Below, piece after piece: positions 45,703-54,957 of a stretch of DNA of 64,000 bases. This stretch comes from Aureococcus anophagefferens (taxonomy: Eukaryota; Sar; Pelagophyceae; Pelagomonadales; Pelagomonadaceae): NCBI RefSeq assembly GCF_000186865.1, contig NW_008705572.1:1034800-1098799 (forward strand). The letters run 5' to 3'. How positions within the stretch are numbered: the stretch's first letter is position 1; each line of letters opens with the position of its first letter. Under the pieces are notes generated by a model, which searched no databases, was not told the DNA's origin, and saw only the letters and a list, made by a program, of their open reading frames with translations. A program made the translations under genes and the position numbers.

Positions 45703-47241
45703 ATGGGCAGCCGCATCGCGCCCCTCCTCCTCCTCCTGACGTCGTCCACCGCATCAACAAAGCCCCACCTCATCTTCCTCCTCGCCGACGACGAGGGCTG
45801 GAACAACGGCTTCTACAACGAGGACGTCCTCACGCCGCACACGGACGCGCTCGTCGCCGCCGGCGTCAAGCTCACGAACCACTACGTCTACAAGTTCTGC
45901 TCGCCGACGCGGTCGTCCTTCCTCAGCGGCCGCCTGCCCATCCATGTCAACCAGGAAAACAGCGCCACGGAGCAGGCCGGCGCCGGCGTGCCGCTGGGCA
46001 TGAGCACGATCGGCGAGACGATGCGCGCCGCGGGCTACCGGACGGCCCACGTCGGCAAGTGGCACTGCGGCATGGCGACGCCGGCGCACACGCCCTACGG
46101 CCGGGGCTTCGACTCGTCCATCGGCTTCTTCAACTTCGGCGAGGACCACTACACGCAGGTCCGCGGCGGCCAGGCGCTCGAGGAGGGCGGCGCCTCCGGA
46201 CAGTGCTCGGGCGTCGACCTCTGGCGCGACGGCGCGCCCGCGAGAGGCGAGAACGGCACCTACGGCGGCTACACCTTCACGCGCGCCGCCGTCGCCGCCG
46301 TCGAGGCCAACGACACGAAGCCGCTCTTCCTCTTCGCGGCGTTCCAAAATCTCCACCCGCCTCTGGAGGTGCCCCCGGAGTACGTCGCGCGCTACGCCAA
46401 CGAGACCCTCCGGACGACGATCAACGGCATGGCCGCGTTCCTCGACGACAGCGTCGGCAACGTGACCAAGGCTCTCAAGAAGCAAAACATGTACGACTCG
46501 TCGTTGATCGTCTACACGCCGGACAACGGGGGGTACCTCACCCAGGGCGGCGACGACGCGCCGTTCCGGGGCGGCAAGTTCAGCGACTTCCAGGGCGGCG
46601 TGCGCGTCGCGGCGTTCATCTCCGGGGGCCTCGTGCCCGCGGGCCTCCGGGGCACGGCGTCGGCCGCGCTCGTCCACGTCTGCGACTGGATGGCCACGTT
46701 CGCGGCGCTCGGCGGCGGCGCCATCCCCGCGGACGCCGTCGCGGGCCTGCCCGCGCCGGACTCGCTCGACGTCTGGCCCGCGCTCTCCCGGGGCCGGCCG
46801 AGCCCGCGGACGGAGGTGCCGCTGTCGATCCTGCCCGCGGACGGCGCGGCGCGCGCGTTCGTCGACTTCGACGGCGTCGGCTACTTCGTCGGCGGCGAGG
46901 GGTTAATAGTCGGCGACATGAAGCTCCTGCTGGGCTACCAGCACATCGGCCCCTTCGACAAGGTCACGAACGCGACGTGCGCCGGCGTCGCCGGACCGTG
47001 GGCCGCGGGCCGCCCGGGCGTGCCCTGCGACTGCGCGACGTCGGGCTGCCTCTACAACGTCACCGCGGACCCGACGGAGTCCGACGACCTCGCGGCGGCG
47101 CGGCCCGGCGCCGTCGCGGCCCTCCGGACGCGCCTCGAGGCGCTCCGGGCGACGGTCTACGCGCCGGACCGCGGCGCCAAGGACGACGCCGCGTGCGCCC
47201 AGATCGCGACGAACGGCGGCTTCTGGGGCCCCTGGCGGTGA
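45703..47241 (+). CDS. Secreted arylsulfatase (S1 family)
   Basis: The product has 512 residues. A signal peptide (MGSRIAPLLLLLTSSTAST) precedes the sulfatase core: HLIFLLADDEGWNN with metal-binding Asp pair, then CSPTRSSFLSGR, whose Cys66 is converted to formylglycine by the CxPxR motif, then THVGKWHCG and DNGGYLTQGG with the remaining metal ligands. It hydrolyses sulfate esters outside the cell or in the secretory pathway. The sequence resembles arylsulfatase B/GALNS types. Several N-glycosylation sites (NGT, NDT, NET, NAT, NVT) and a Cys-rich C-terminus fit a secreted enzyme. Phytoplankton use such enzymes on sulfated polysaccharides; the regulation cannot be seen. Confidence 0.9.
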   Translation: MGSRIAPLLLLLTSSTASTKPHLIFLLADDEGWNNGFYNEDVLTPHTDALVAAGVKLTNHYVYKFCSPTRSSFLSGRLPIHVNQENSATEQAGAGVPLGMSTIGETMRAAGYRTAHVGKWHCGMATPAHTPYGRGFDSSIGFFNFGEDHYTQVRGGQALEEGGASGQCSGVDLWRDGAPARGENGTYGGYTFTRAAVAAVEANDTKPLFLFAAFQNLHPPLEVPPEYVARYANETLRTTINGMAAFLDDSVGNVTKALKKQNMYDSSLIVYTPDNGGYLTQGGDDAPFRGGKFSDFQGGVRVAAFISGGLVPAGLRGTASAALVHVCDWMATFAALGGGAIPADAVAGLPAPDSLDVWPALSRGRPSPRTEVPLSILPADGAARAFVDFDGVGYFVGGEGLIVGDMKLLLGYQHIGPFDKVTNATCAGVAGPWAAGRPGVPCDCATSGCLYNVTADPTESDDLAAARPGAVAALRTRLEALRATVYAPDRGAKDDAACAQIATNGGFWGPWR

Positions 47242-47286
47242 ATTTCGAGTGCTATACGCGAGCTAGAAGAGGGGGGCGGCGATATC

Positions 47287-48840
47287 TCAGCCGCGGAGCG
47301 GCGCGTCGCCGACGACGATGTCGTCGTCGTCCGTGAGCGAGTCCCGCGTCCGGACGAAGTCCATGCTGCCCGCCGTCTCGTCGTCGGGCGTCGTCGGCAC
47401 GAGGCCGCCGTGGAGCTGGACCTGCTCGATGAGGCGCTGGATGTCCGCGGGCGTCTCCAAGAGGCGCTCGGGCCTGTCGACGACGCCCGCGCCGTCGCCG
47501 ACGACGGGGGGCGGCGGCGGCGGCTCGCCGTGCTGGGCGCAGAGCGCCGCGACGGTCTCGCGCTTCGCGGCGGCGACGTCGGCGGCGGCCGCCGCGTCCG
47601 CGCGCGCGGCGTCGAGCGCCGCGCGCGCCTGCTCCGCGCGCTCGCGCGACCGCTTCGCGTTCGCCTTGGACTTGTTGGACCGGCGCTTCGCGGGCGCGTC
47701 GGCGACGGCGTCCAGGGCGGCCTCGAGCGCCGCGTCGGCCGCGGCCTCCAGGGCCGCGGCGGCGGCCGCGGCCGCGTAGTCCGCGTCGAGCGCTTTGAGC
47801 GCCGCGTCGACCTCCGCGCGGCCGATGCGCGCGTCGTCGCGGCGCTTCCGCGCCGTCTCCGCGCGCTTCGCCGCCGCGCGCCGCTCGCGCACCTTCTGCC
47901 GCTCGCACTCCGCCAACCGCCGCCGCTCGTCGTCCGCGCGCTTCTTCGCGAGCTCCGCGGCCTCGGCCGCTTTCCGCTTCTCCTCGCGCTGCCGGTCGCG
48001 CTCCGCGCGCTCGTCGGCGGCGCGGTCGCGCCGCGCCGCCGCCGTCGCGGCCTTGCGCGCGCGCTCCCGCGCCTCCAGGTCCAGGCGCTCCTTGCGCCGG
48101 TTCTCGCCGACCTTGGACCGCGTCTCCTTGCGCTTCGCCTTCTTGGCCTCCGTCTTCGCCCAGCGCCGCTCCCACCGCGGCCGCTTGCTCCAGGCCTCGT
48201 CGTCGTCGAGGTCCGCGTCGTCGACGTCGCCCCGGCGCCTCCCGCCCCCGCCGCGGCCGCGCCGCCCGGACCGCGAGTCGTCGTCGTCGTCGCCGCCGTC
48301 GCCGCCGTCGCCGGCGAGGCAGCACGCGACGACCAGCGCGACGGCGCCCAGGCCGCCGACGGACGCCACCGTCGTCTTCGCGCTGCACCCGAGGCTCCCC
48401 AGGGTCAGCGCGACGAAGAGGAGCGCGTGGAGCACGGCCGTGCAGTAGAGCGACGCGCCGGACGGGCTCTTGGCCGCCCTGTCGGGCGCCTCGGAGCCGC
48501 TCCAGTCGTCGCCGCCGTCGGCGGCCTGGCGCAGCACCTGGACGGCGCGGTTCACGCGCTGGAACTGCTCCGTGGCCTCCTCGCGCGACGTCCCGTTCTG
48601 GGCCGCCTTGTCCGGGTGGAGCTTGAGCGCGAGCCTGCGGGGGGCAGCCGGTCCGGCCGCGGGACCGCGCGCGCGCTCGCATCCGGCGGTGTTTTGGGGA
48701 TTTCTTTTTTGGGGGTTCGGGTGTCTTTCGCGGTCGACGCCGGCGGCGCGCCGCCGGAACGCCTTCTGGACGTCCTCCTCCCGCGCGTGCGCGGGCACGC
48801 CGAGGATCGACGCCGCCTCCTCCGGGCTCATGTCATCCAT
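47287..48840 (-). CDS. Membrane-anchored J-domain protein
   Basis: Exons 48840-48752 and 48634-47287 give 478 residues. The 117-bp GC-AG intron (48635-48751) interrupts the J domain; only splicing yields QKAFRRLALKLHPDKAAQN, the canonical helix II-HPD loop. The J domain is near residues 7-75 and recruits Hsp70. Two hydrophobic segments follow (LYCTAVLHALLFVALTLGSLG and VGGLGAVALVVACCLAG), then an acidic patch and about 230 residues of Arg/Lys/Glu/Ala-rich coiled coil, ending in a conserved-looking tail. This layout is typical of J-proteins of the ER or nuclear envelope. The long coiled coil may bind ribosomes or cytoskeleton. Client unknown. Confidence 0.75.
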   Translation of the reverse strand: MDDMSPEEAASILGVPAHAREEDVQKAFRRRAAGVDRERHPNPQKRNPQNTAGCERARGPAAGPAAPRRLALKLHPDKAAQNGTSREEATEQFQRVNRAVQVLRQAADGGDDWSGSEAPDRAAKSPSGASLYCTAVLHALLFVALTLGSLGCSAKTTVASVGGLGAVALVVACCLAGDGGDGGDDDDDSRSGRRGRGGGGRRRGDVDDADLDDDEAWSKRPRWERRWAKTEAKKAKRKETRSKVGENRRKERLDLEARERARKAATAAARRDRAADERAERDRQREEKRKAAEAAELAKKRADDERRRLAECERQKVRERRAAAKRAETARKRRDDARIGRAEVDAALKALDADYAAAAAAAALEAAADAALEAALDAVADAPAKRRSNKSKANAKRSRERAEQARAALDAARADAAAAADVAAAKRETVAALCAQHGEPPPPPPVVGDGAGVVDRPERLLETPADIQRLIEQVQLHGGLVPTTPDDETAGSMDFVRTRDSLTDDDDIVVGDAPLRG

Positions 48841-49074
48841 CGCTTCCGGTTTCGTGCCGGACGAATACCGCGGACGCGCGCGAGCAGAGTCTACGGCGCC
48901 GCGACCATCGCGCCGGACGCGCTGCGACCCGCGCGCGCAAAGCTGCCGATGGCGGGCGAGGCGGCCGCTTGCCCTCTACACGAAGTCCAATATGGGCTGC
49001 ATGTTCGGCATTGACTTCATTAAGCCTGTGTTGCCGCGCGCTCGGCGCTGGGCCGCGTCGTTGTCGGGGCAGCC

Positions 49075-49560
49075 ATGGGCGCGGGGAGCAGCTCCAAGTA
49101 TAAGCTCGTCATCAAGGAGCGCGACGAGCTCGCGAGCGCGCACAAGGCCAAGGAGAAAATGCTGGCGCTGCTCGAAAAGAAGCACAGCGAGACGATCGAC
49201 AAGCACACGGCCCTGAACGAGAACCACCTGAGCGTCGTCGCCCAGTGCGCGGCCTACAAGCTCGAGCTCAACCACGAGCGGCTGAAGGCCGCCGAGGCCG
49301 AGCGGCAGCTCGCCGACGCCCACGAGCAGCTCGCGCTCCTCCAGAAGCGCGTCGGCGAGATGACGCACGGCGACCCCGCGCGCGACGTCCTCGAGCGCGA
49401 GAAGATCATCGCGGAGATGGAGGCGCTGCGGAACTCCATCGACGCGAAGAACAAGCCCATGCGCAACGTCTTCGACCTCGTCGTCGGCAACCTGAGACGG
49501 GAGGTCGACGAGATCAAGGCGCGCGTCGCGCGCGTCGACGCCGCCGCGGTCGTAACGTGA
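49075..49560 (+). CDS. N-myristoylated coiled-coil protein
   Basis: The product has 161 residues. It starts MGAGSSSKYKLV, with Gly2, Ser6 and a following Lys, fitting the N-myristoyltransferase rule. Residues about 14-100 and 110-155 are long helical coiled-coil segments (LASAHKAKEKMLALLEKKH, RLKAAEAERQLADAHEQL, VLEREKIIAEMEALRNSI). The protein probably dimerises at a membrane. I know no family for it. The start is preceded by GGCAGCC directly at the ATG. Confidence 0.6.
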   Translation: MGAGSSSKYKLVIKERDELASAHKAKEKMLALLEKKHSETIDKHTALNENHLSVVAQCAAYKLELNHERLKAAEAERQLADAHEQLALLQKRVGEMTHGDPARDVLEREKIIAEMEALRNSIDAKNKPMRNVFDLVVGNLRREVDEIKARVARVDAAAVVT

Positions 49561-49854
49561 TCCCATGCGCGTGTTAGAACAGCCCGAAGGCGCGGATGCC
49601 GAGCTCCCGGAAGCACGGATCCTCCACGAGCGCGGCGGCTCGTTACGTCCTCCCTAAGCTGCTTCAATAAAAACTGCAACGCACAGTTTGGTCGACGGTG
49701 CCGAACCATCTGGCCATGTCATTGCAATCCAAGCGGGATCCCGATTGGCAGCCTCGGGAGTGTCGCCCGGTCACAGAATTGCATCCGTGTCGATGGTGAT
49801 GATCCGCGGCCCGTGATCCGTCGGCGAGCCTCCGCCAGCCCCACGAGACGCCTC
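49561..49854. other. Intergenic stretch with a possible orphan terminal exon
   Basis: No gene is firmly supported in these 294 bp. On the minus strand 49634-49573 reads AALVEDPCFRELGIRAFGLF and then stops, preceded by an AG, so it may be an old last exon. GGCAGCC lies upstream of the next start. The rest is lower in GC than coding sequence. Confidence 0.25.
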
Positions 49855-52434
49855 ATGACCGCCGCCCTCAAGAGCCCCAGTGCAGCCCCGCCGTGCGGCA
49901 GCCCCTCGGACACGGTCGTGGGGCGGCCCGGCGTCATCAAGCCCATCCCCGTGAGCCCGACGGGGAATCTGCGGTCCGCGCTCCACAAGTCGACGCCCGT
50001 GAAGACGCCGCCGCCGCTGCCGCGCTTCGTCGACCTGTCGAACTCGGCGCCGCCGCGCGTGCGCTTCAACACGTGCGGCCCCGGCGAGTCGCCGAGCGAC
50101 GCGCGGCGCGACGTGCTCGCGCTGCTCGGCGACGCCGCCCCGGCGGACGACTTCGGCAACGCGCGCGGCGCGTTGCGCTTCGAGTCGCCCGAGGGGTCGC
50201 CCCGGCCCGCGGCGTCGCTCCGGCACCGCGACGGCGGCGGCGACCAGGCGGCGATGGACCGCGCGGCGTTCAAGGCCGCCGTGAACAAGGCGTCGGAGGG
50301 CTTCGTGCCGCTGCAGCGCAGCGACACCATGCCCGTGCAGACGCCCGAGCGGGGCACGCCGTCGCCGCGCTGCGCGTCCGCGCCGCTCGAGTCCGCCGCC
50401 GAGTCGCCGGGCAAGCTCGCGTCGCCCGCGGACTGCGGCGGCAGCCCGCCCAAGGCCGCGGGGCTGCTGCCCCTGAATCGCGAGATCCTGAGCCTGCACC
50501 GCGAGCGCGCGGCCGGGCTCCGGTCGTCGCGGCTCTGCCTGTCCATGCCCGTCGCGCTCCGGCTCCGCGCGGATTGCAGCGCCGCGCGGCTGAAGCGGAG
50601 CTTCGAGCGGCTCGTGGCGCGCCACCCGTCGCTGCGCACGGCCTACCCGGCCTACGACGACTCGGAGCAGCGCGTCGTCCTGCCCCTCGAGGGCGACGAC
50701 GCCGCGCCGGCGCGCGGCTTCCCGGCGTCCGCGGACGCGTCGACGTCGCCGCCGGGGGGGCTCGTGCGCAGCGCGTCGTCGTCGTCCATCCTCTCGTTGA
50801 GCGAGCGCAAGCCGAGCGCCGCGGGCGGCGCCCCGGCGGCCGTGCCGCGCGCGTCCGTGTGGCGGCGCCGCGCGTGCGTCGGGTGGCGCCCGGAGCAGCT
50901 CCGCGACGCGACGCTGCGCGCGCTCGACGACGGCGCGCTGGACCCGACGACGGGCTGCCTCTTCCGGGCGACGCTGCTCGACGTCGGCGTCGTGCGGCGC
51001 ATCGTCGGCGCGCCGCCGCGCGGCTACCGCCGCGACAGCCGGTCGTCGAGCGGCGGCGAGCGCGACGACGACAGCGACGACGACGCGCCGGCGCCGTCGG
51101 CGCCCCAGCTCGAGCCGGACCTCTGCGGCCGCGGGTCCGTGCTCGCGCTCTGCGTGCACCGCCTCGCCGCGGACGCGGGCCACCTCATGACGCTGCTCCA
51201 CGACTGGCGCGTCATCGCGGAGGAGCTCGACGCGGAGGACGGCCTCGAGGCGCCGGCGCGCTGCGAGAAGCACGCGCCGGCGCCGGCGGCCGTGACGCGC
51301 GTCGTCGACCTCGAGGAGTGGCTCCGCGCGCGCGGCGCGACGGCGCAGCGGCGGCGCCGCCTCGGCTCGGGCGGCCAGCTGAGCGCGGGCACGGCGTCGG
51401 GCGACCGCGCCGACGCCGAGGCCTACTGGGCGGGCATCCTGGCGCGCGTTGCGAAGAAGGGGCCCAACTACAGCCCCTTCGCGCGCCTCGCGGACCGGGG
51501 GCCGCCGCCGCGGCGCCGCGAGACGCGGCAGGCGCGCGTGGAGCCCTTCACCGTCGACGCGGCGCTGGCGTCGGCCTACTTTCACGCCGCGCGCGAGGCC
51601 GAGGGCGCGAGCAAATTCGTCGCGCTGCTCGCCGTCTACGCGGCGCAGCTCGCCGGCTACTCGCAGGAGTGGGCCGACGGGCCGCGCGGCGCGGTCGTCG
51701 ACGTCTGCTTCGGCATCCTCGTGGGCCACAAGAACCGCCTCGGCATCGAGTGGGTCGTCGGCGACGCGACGTCCTGGGTGCCTGTGTGCGTCGGCGCCGT
51801 CGTCGGCGACTTCCGGGCGACGCTCCGGGCCGCGTGCGCGGCGACGCGGAGCGCGATCACCTACAAGGACTACACGACGGTGCTCGCGAAGGGGGACCTG
51901 CCCTGCTGCCTCGCCAAGTTCGAGACGGCGACCTGTGGCAGCGACTTCCGGGGCGCCGAGGCCTGGGCCGAGGCCGCGCTGGGGTTCGGCGGCGCGCACG
52001 ACCACGCGCTGCTCAACGAGTGCCGCAAGGGCAAGCGCTTCGTCGACGTCTGCGGCGCGCCCCTCGAGAGCCTGCGGCCCCCGAGCCACGCGGGCTACGC
52101 CGACGAGCACATGCAGCTCTGGGTCGACGAGGACCCGCAGCCGTTCCACACGTGGGCGGCCGCGGGCGAGAGCGGGTCGAGCCTCGGCGGGCGGCCGACG
52201 CTCGCGACGCAGGCCGAGCGCCACGCGGGCGCCGTGCGCTACGCCGTCGACCGCTTCGACCGGAAGACGGCGATCCGCGTCGCCAAGGACTTCGAGCGCG
52301 CGCTCGCGGCCGCCGCGTCGGACCTCGCGCGGCCGCCGGACTCGCCGACGCCGCCGCTGCCGGGCTACCCGCCGCCGCCGCCGAAGCGGAGGCCCCTCTT
52401 GGGCTGCGCCGCCGGCTGCTTCCTGTCCCGGTAA
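49855..52434 (+). CDS. Condensation-domain-like acyltransferase, stand-alone
   Basis: The product has 859 residues from the ATG at 49855 (a GTG further upstream is not used). Residues 1-200 are disordered, rich in SP/TP sites. From about 215, SLHRERAAGLRSSRLCLSMP and RLKRSFERLVARHPSLRTAY match the start of nonribosomal-peptide condensation or CoA-dependent acyltransferase domains. The active-site motif HHxxxDG appears as VHRLAADAGHLM, with Arg at the catalytic second His, so the usual chemistry may be lost or altered. A later FGILVGHKNRLGIEWVVGD and DLPCCLAKFET resemble the domain's second half. No adenylation or carrier domain is adjacent. Possible acyl- or lipid-transfer role, otherwise unknown. 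Confidence 0.6.
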   Translation: MTAALKSPSAAPPCGSPSDTVVGRPGVIKPIPVSPTGNLRSALHKSTPVKTPPPLPRFVDLSNSAPPRVRFNTCGPGESPSDARRDVLALLGDAAPADDFGNARGALRFESPEGSPRPAASLRHRDGGGDQAAMDRAAFKAAVNKASEGFVPLQRSDTMPVQTPERGTPSPRCASAPLESAAESPGKLASPADCGGSPPKAAGLLPLNREILSLHRERAAGLRSSRLCLSMPVALRLRADCSAARLKRSFERLVARHPSLRTAYPAYDDSEQRVVLPLEGDDAAPARGFPASADASTSPPGGLVRSASSSSILSLSERKPSAAGGAPAAVPRASVWRRRACVGWRPEQLRDATLRALDDGALDPTTGCLFRATLLDVGVVRRIVGAPPRGYRRDSRSSSGGERDDDSDDDAPAPSAPQLEPDLCGRGSVLALCVHRLAADAGHLMTLLHDWRVIAEELDAEDGLEAPARCEKHAPAPAAVTRVVDLEEWLRARGATAQRRRRLGSGGQLSAGTASGDRADAEAYWAGILARVAKKGPNYSPFARLADRGPPPRRRETRQARVEPFTVDAALASAYFHAAREAEGASKFVALLAVYAAQLAGYSQEWADGPRGAVVDVCFGILVGHKNRLGIEWVVGDATSWVPVCVGAVVGDFRATLRAACAATRSAITYKDYTTVLAKGDLPCCLAKFETATCGSDFRGAEAWAEAALGFGGAHDHALLNECRKGKRFVDVCGAPLESLRPPSHAGYADEHMQLWVDEDPQPFHTWAAAGESGSSLGGRPTLATQAERHAGAVRYAVDRFDRKTAIRVAKDFERALAAAASDLARPPDSPTPPLPGYPPPPPKRRPLLGCAAGCFLSR

Positions 52435-52439
52435 ACCTG

Positions 52440-53603
52440 TTACGCGTGGATGGTCTGGAGGTTGTCCATGTTGATGGGGTAGAGGAAGTCCACGTCCGCG
52501 ACCTTGGCGCTCTGGGGCTTCTTCGTCCGGTAGGCGCCCTCGGACGGGACGGGCCTCGGGCAGCACTCGGCGAAGGTCGGGCAGGTCGGGCAGCACGCCG
52601 CGCAGTCGCCCGGCGCGAGGGCCGGGCACGCGCCGAACGTCGGGCGCGCCGCCTTCTCGCGGCAGCCCGTCAGGGCCGCGGCGCAGCCCCCGGCCGCGGG
52701 CAGCAGCGTCTCGTCGACGTCGTCGAGGGGGAAGGCGCTCCGCTGGAGGAACGCGCTCGCGCAGGCGAGGAGGCCCCGGCAGAGGCAGACCAACAGCGCG
52801 CCCGTCGCGTGGCGCCCGTAGCGCCACCGCTTCGCCCAGGGCGCCCAGGTCCCGAGGGCGAGGGTCAGGAAGTTGGCGAGGAACGCCGGCGCGAGCACGG
52901 CGAAACTCCGCCGGACGCGCAGGTCGTCGTCGTTCCTCGCCTCGATCGTCGCGACGGCCGCCGCCGCGACGACGAACGCCGCGCTCCGGCAGTACGTCAG
53001 CAGCTCCAGGTAGAGGTGGACCGCCCGGTCCAGGCTCGAGATCTCGAGGATCGCGAACGCGGCGATCGCGAGCGCGACCGTGCCGGCGGCGTACAGGGAC
53101 GCGCACCGCGCGAGGAACGGCGAGCTGAAGAGCGGCGCGTCCCGCGGCTCGCAGGAGACGATCCGCCGCAGCGCGACGAGCGTCGTCGCGACGACGTCGT
53201 AGGCGCGGCGGCAGACGTCGCCGTCGGCCGCGGCCCAGGCGTCGTCCGGCAGCGCGAGGCCCGCGTGCGCGCGGAGCGCCGCGGCCTCGCAGACGGCCGC
53301 GACGCCGTCCGCGTAGAGGAACGAGCGCACGTGGAGCACGCCCGTCGACGCCGCCCAGGCCGTGAGCACCGGCGCCAGCGCCAGCGCCAGCGTGTGCCAG
53401 GGTCGCTTGCCGCCCTGGCCCCGGAACACGGCGGCGATGCGCTTGAACATGAGCAGAGAGGTCACGAGCGCGAAGAAGCCGGCGACGGCGACGGCCGGGC
53501 CGGACGGCCAGCGCTGCCTGCCTCCCCGGTACTGCTCCAAGAAGTACGGGAAGTCGTCGTTCGCATGCGTGCCGCGCCGCAGGTGCCGCGGTTGCCAGCC
53601 CAT
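52440..53603 (-). CDS. Polytopic membrane protein, unknown family
   Basis: The product has 387 residues from the ATG at 53603. About seven hydrophobic helices are visible (AVAVAGFFALVTSLLMF, LALALAPVLTAWAAS, LYAAGTVALAIAAFAILEI, FVVAAAAVATIEA, LAPAFLANFLTLAL, ALLVCLCRGLLACASAFL). The C-terminus is soluble and Cys/Pro-rich (GDCAACCPTCPTFAECCPR), a possible zinc or disulfide cluster. I recognise no transporter family. Just upstream, a degenerate repeat carrying GAACGGT and GCTGCCC/GGCAGCC occupies 53610-53680. Its stop is 5 bp from that of the condensation-like gene. Confidence 0.5.
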   Translation of the reverse strand: MGWQPRHLRRGTHANDDFPYFLEQYRGGRQRWPSGPAVAVAGFFALVTSLLMFKRIAAVFRGQGGKRPWHTLALALAPVLTAWAASTGVLHVRSFLYADGVAAVCEAAALRAHAGLALPDDAWAAADGDVCRRAYDVVATTLVALRRIVSCEPRDAPLFSSPFLARCASLYAAGTVALAIAAFAILEISSLDRAVHLYLELLTYCRSAAFVVAAAAVATIEARNDDDLRVRRSFAVLAPAFLANFLTLALGTWAPWAKRWRYGRHATGALLVCLCRGLLACASAFLQRSAFPLDDVDETLLPAAGGCAAALTGCREKAARPTFGACPALAPGDCAACCPTCPTFAECCPRPVPSEGAYRTKKPQSAKVADVDFLYPINMDNLQTIHA

Positions 53604-53846
53604 GCTTGTTGTCGGGGCTGCCCGACCGTTCAAGCGTCCATAGGTGAGGCGGAGGGGGGCAGCCAAACCGTTCAACAAGTGAAACGTCGACTGCGTGCAT
53701 TTGGGAGCAGTCGCGTTGAAGAGCCAGGGATGTGCTCGGGCACCTAGTCGGGCCGCAAGGAGCTTGTGTCGGCGCCACCGATCTCGGCCGCCTTGGCCAG
53801 CGTCGCATCGCTGAGCGCGAGCGACGCGCCGCTCACCTCATCGAGT

Positions 53847-54899
53847 ATGGTGGACTACTCGAGGTTCGATGCCATCGAGGACTCCGACGAGGAGACGGCG
53901 CAGCCTCGGCATCCCGGTATCCCGGAAGGCGTAAAAAAGTTGGTCGAGCGTCGGGCCGCCGCCGCCGAAACCGCGAAGAAGAAGGCGGCGGCATCGCCCG
54001 TGGCCGCCGCCGCGGGGGTCGCCTCCTGCGCGCTCTGCGGGCAGGCCGACGCGAAGAAGCGCTGCGCGCGATGCAACACGGCGTATTGCTCCGCGACGTG
54101 CCAGCGAGAGGCGTGGAAGACCCACAAGAAGGCCTGCGGCGAATCGCCCGACATGCCTACGGGCCAGGTCTGCGCGGCGTACGTGGAGATGATGCGCCAT
54201 CCTGACGTCGTGAAGAACGTCGAGAACACGACGATGATCGATCCGCGGCAGGTGAAGATCGCCCTGCTCTGCGGCGTGAAGCCCGAGAAACTCGGGCCGC
54301 TCTTCAATCACCGCGAGGACAGCTGGATATCAGGCGGCGAGAAGAACTTCATCGCGGCTCTCAACGCGTCCGGGGCGGCGAAGAAGTCGTGCTCCGAGTC
54401 CTTCTACCATCGCGTCCTGTGCAGCGAGGGCTCGGAGGAACTGATGAAACTCGTCCAGAAAGGCCCCTCGGCCGTGGCCGCGGCGGGAGGCGTTCGTTCG
54501 AGTTTGAAGGACGGGGACACCAAGACCATCATATCTCAAGCTCTCGAGCGGGCCGGCCGGCGCCAGGAGGAGGAGAAGGTGAGCGAAGCCGAAGATTTCC
54601 GCCGCTTCGTCCGAGACATCGCGGCGCCGATGGGCTTTGAACTGACCGACGAAGCCCTCGAGGCTATGGTGGAGGAGAAGGGAATCTCGAGAACGAAGCG
54701 CGCCGAGCCGCAATCCCAGGAGCACCTGGCCGCCGCGGTCGAGGCGGGCATCGTCCACGAGTCTGTCCTGCGAAAGGGCCGGCGAAAAAAGGGGGAAAAA
54801 GGCGGCGCGGCGTGGCAGAAGGCGACGGCGGACGCCGAGGGGCTCCGCGCCGCGCTCGCCGCGGCCGAGGAGCTCGCCCCGGGCAAAACGCCCTCGTAA
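53847..54899 (+). CDS. MYND zinc-finger protein
   Basis: The product has 350 residues from the ATG at 53847. A MYND finger at residues 61-97 (CALCG, KKRCARCNTAYCSATCQREAWKTHKKAC by its cysteine order) is clear, with the C-x2-C, C-x2-C, C-x3-C, H-x3-C spacing. MYND domains bind proline-rich peptides of transcriptional or signalling partners. The rest is helical and without a recognised catalytic domain; no SET domain is present. Conserved-looking blocks occur near 165 (EDSWISGGEKNFIAALNAS) and 270 (FRRFVRDIAAPMGFEL). The C-terminus is basic and then Ala/Glu-rich. Codon use is less GC-biased than in neighbours. Confidence 0.75.
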   Translation: MVDYSRFDAIEDSDEETAQPRHPGIPEGVKKLVERRAAAAETAKKKAAASPVAAAAGVASCALCGQADAKKRCARCNTAYCSATCQREAWKTHKKACGESPDMPTGQVCAAYVEMMRHPDVVKNVENTTMIDPRQVKIALLCGVKPEKLGPLFNHREDSWISGGEKNFIAALNASGAAKKSCSESFYHRVLCSEGSEELMKLVQKGPSAVAAAGGVRSSLKDGDTKTIISQALERAGRRQEEEKVSEAEDFRRFVRDIAAPMGFELTDEALEAMVEEKGISRTKRAEPQSQEHLAAAVEAGIVHESVLRKGRRKKGEKGGAAWQKATADAEGLRAALAAAEELAPGKTPS

Positions 54900-54957
54900 T
54901 ACACCCCTCGGCCCTCCTGCCCGGGCACCTCTAAGCCGACCCCTTAGCCGCCCGCCC

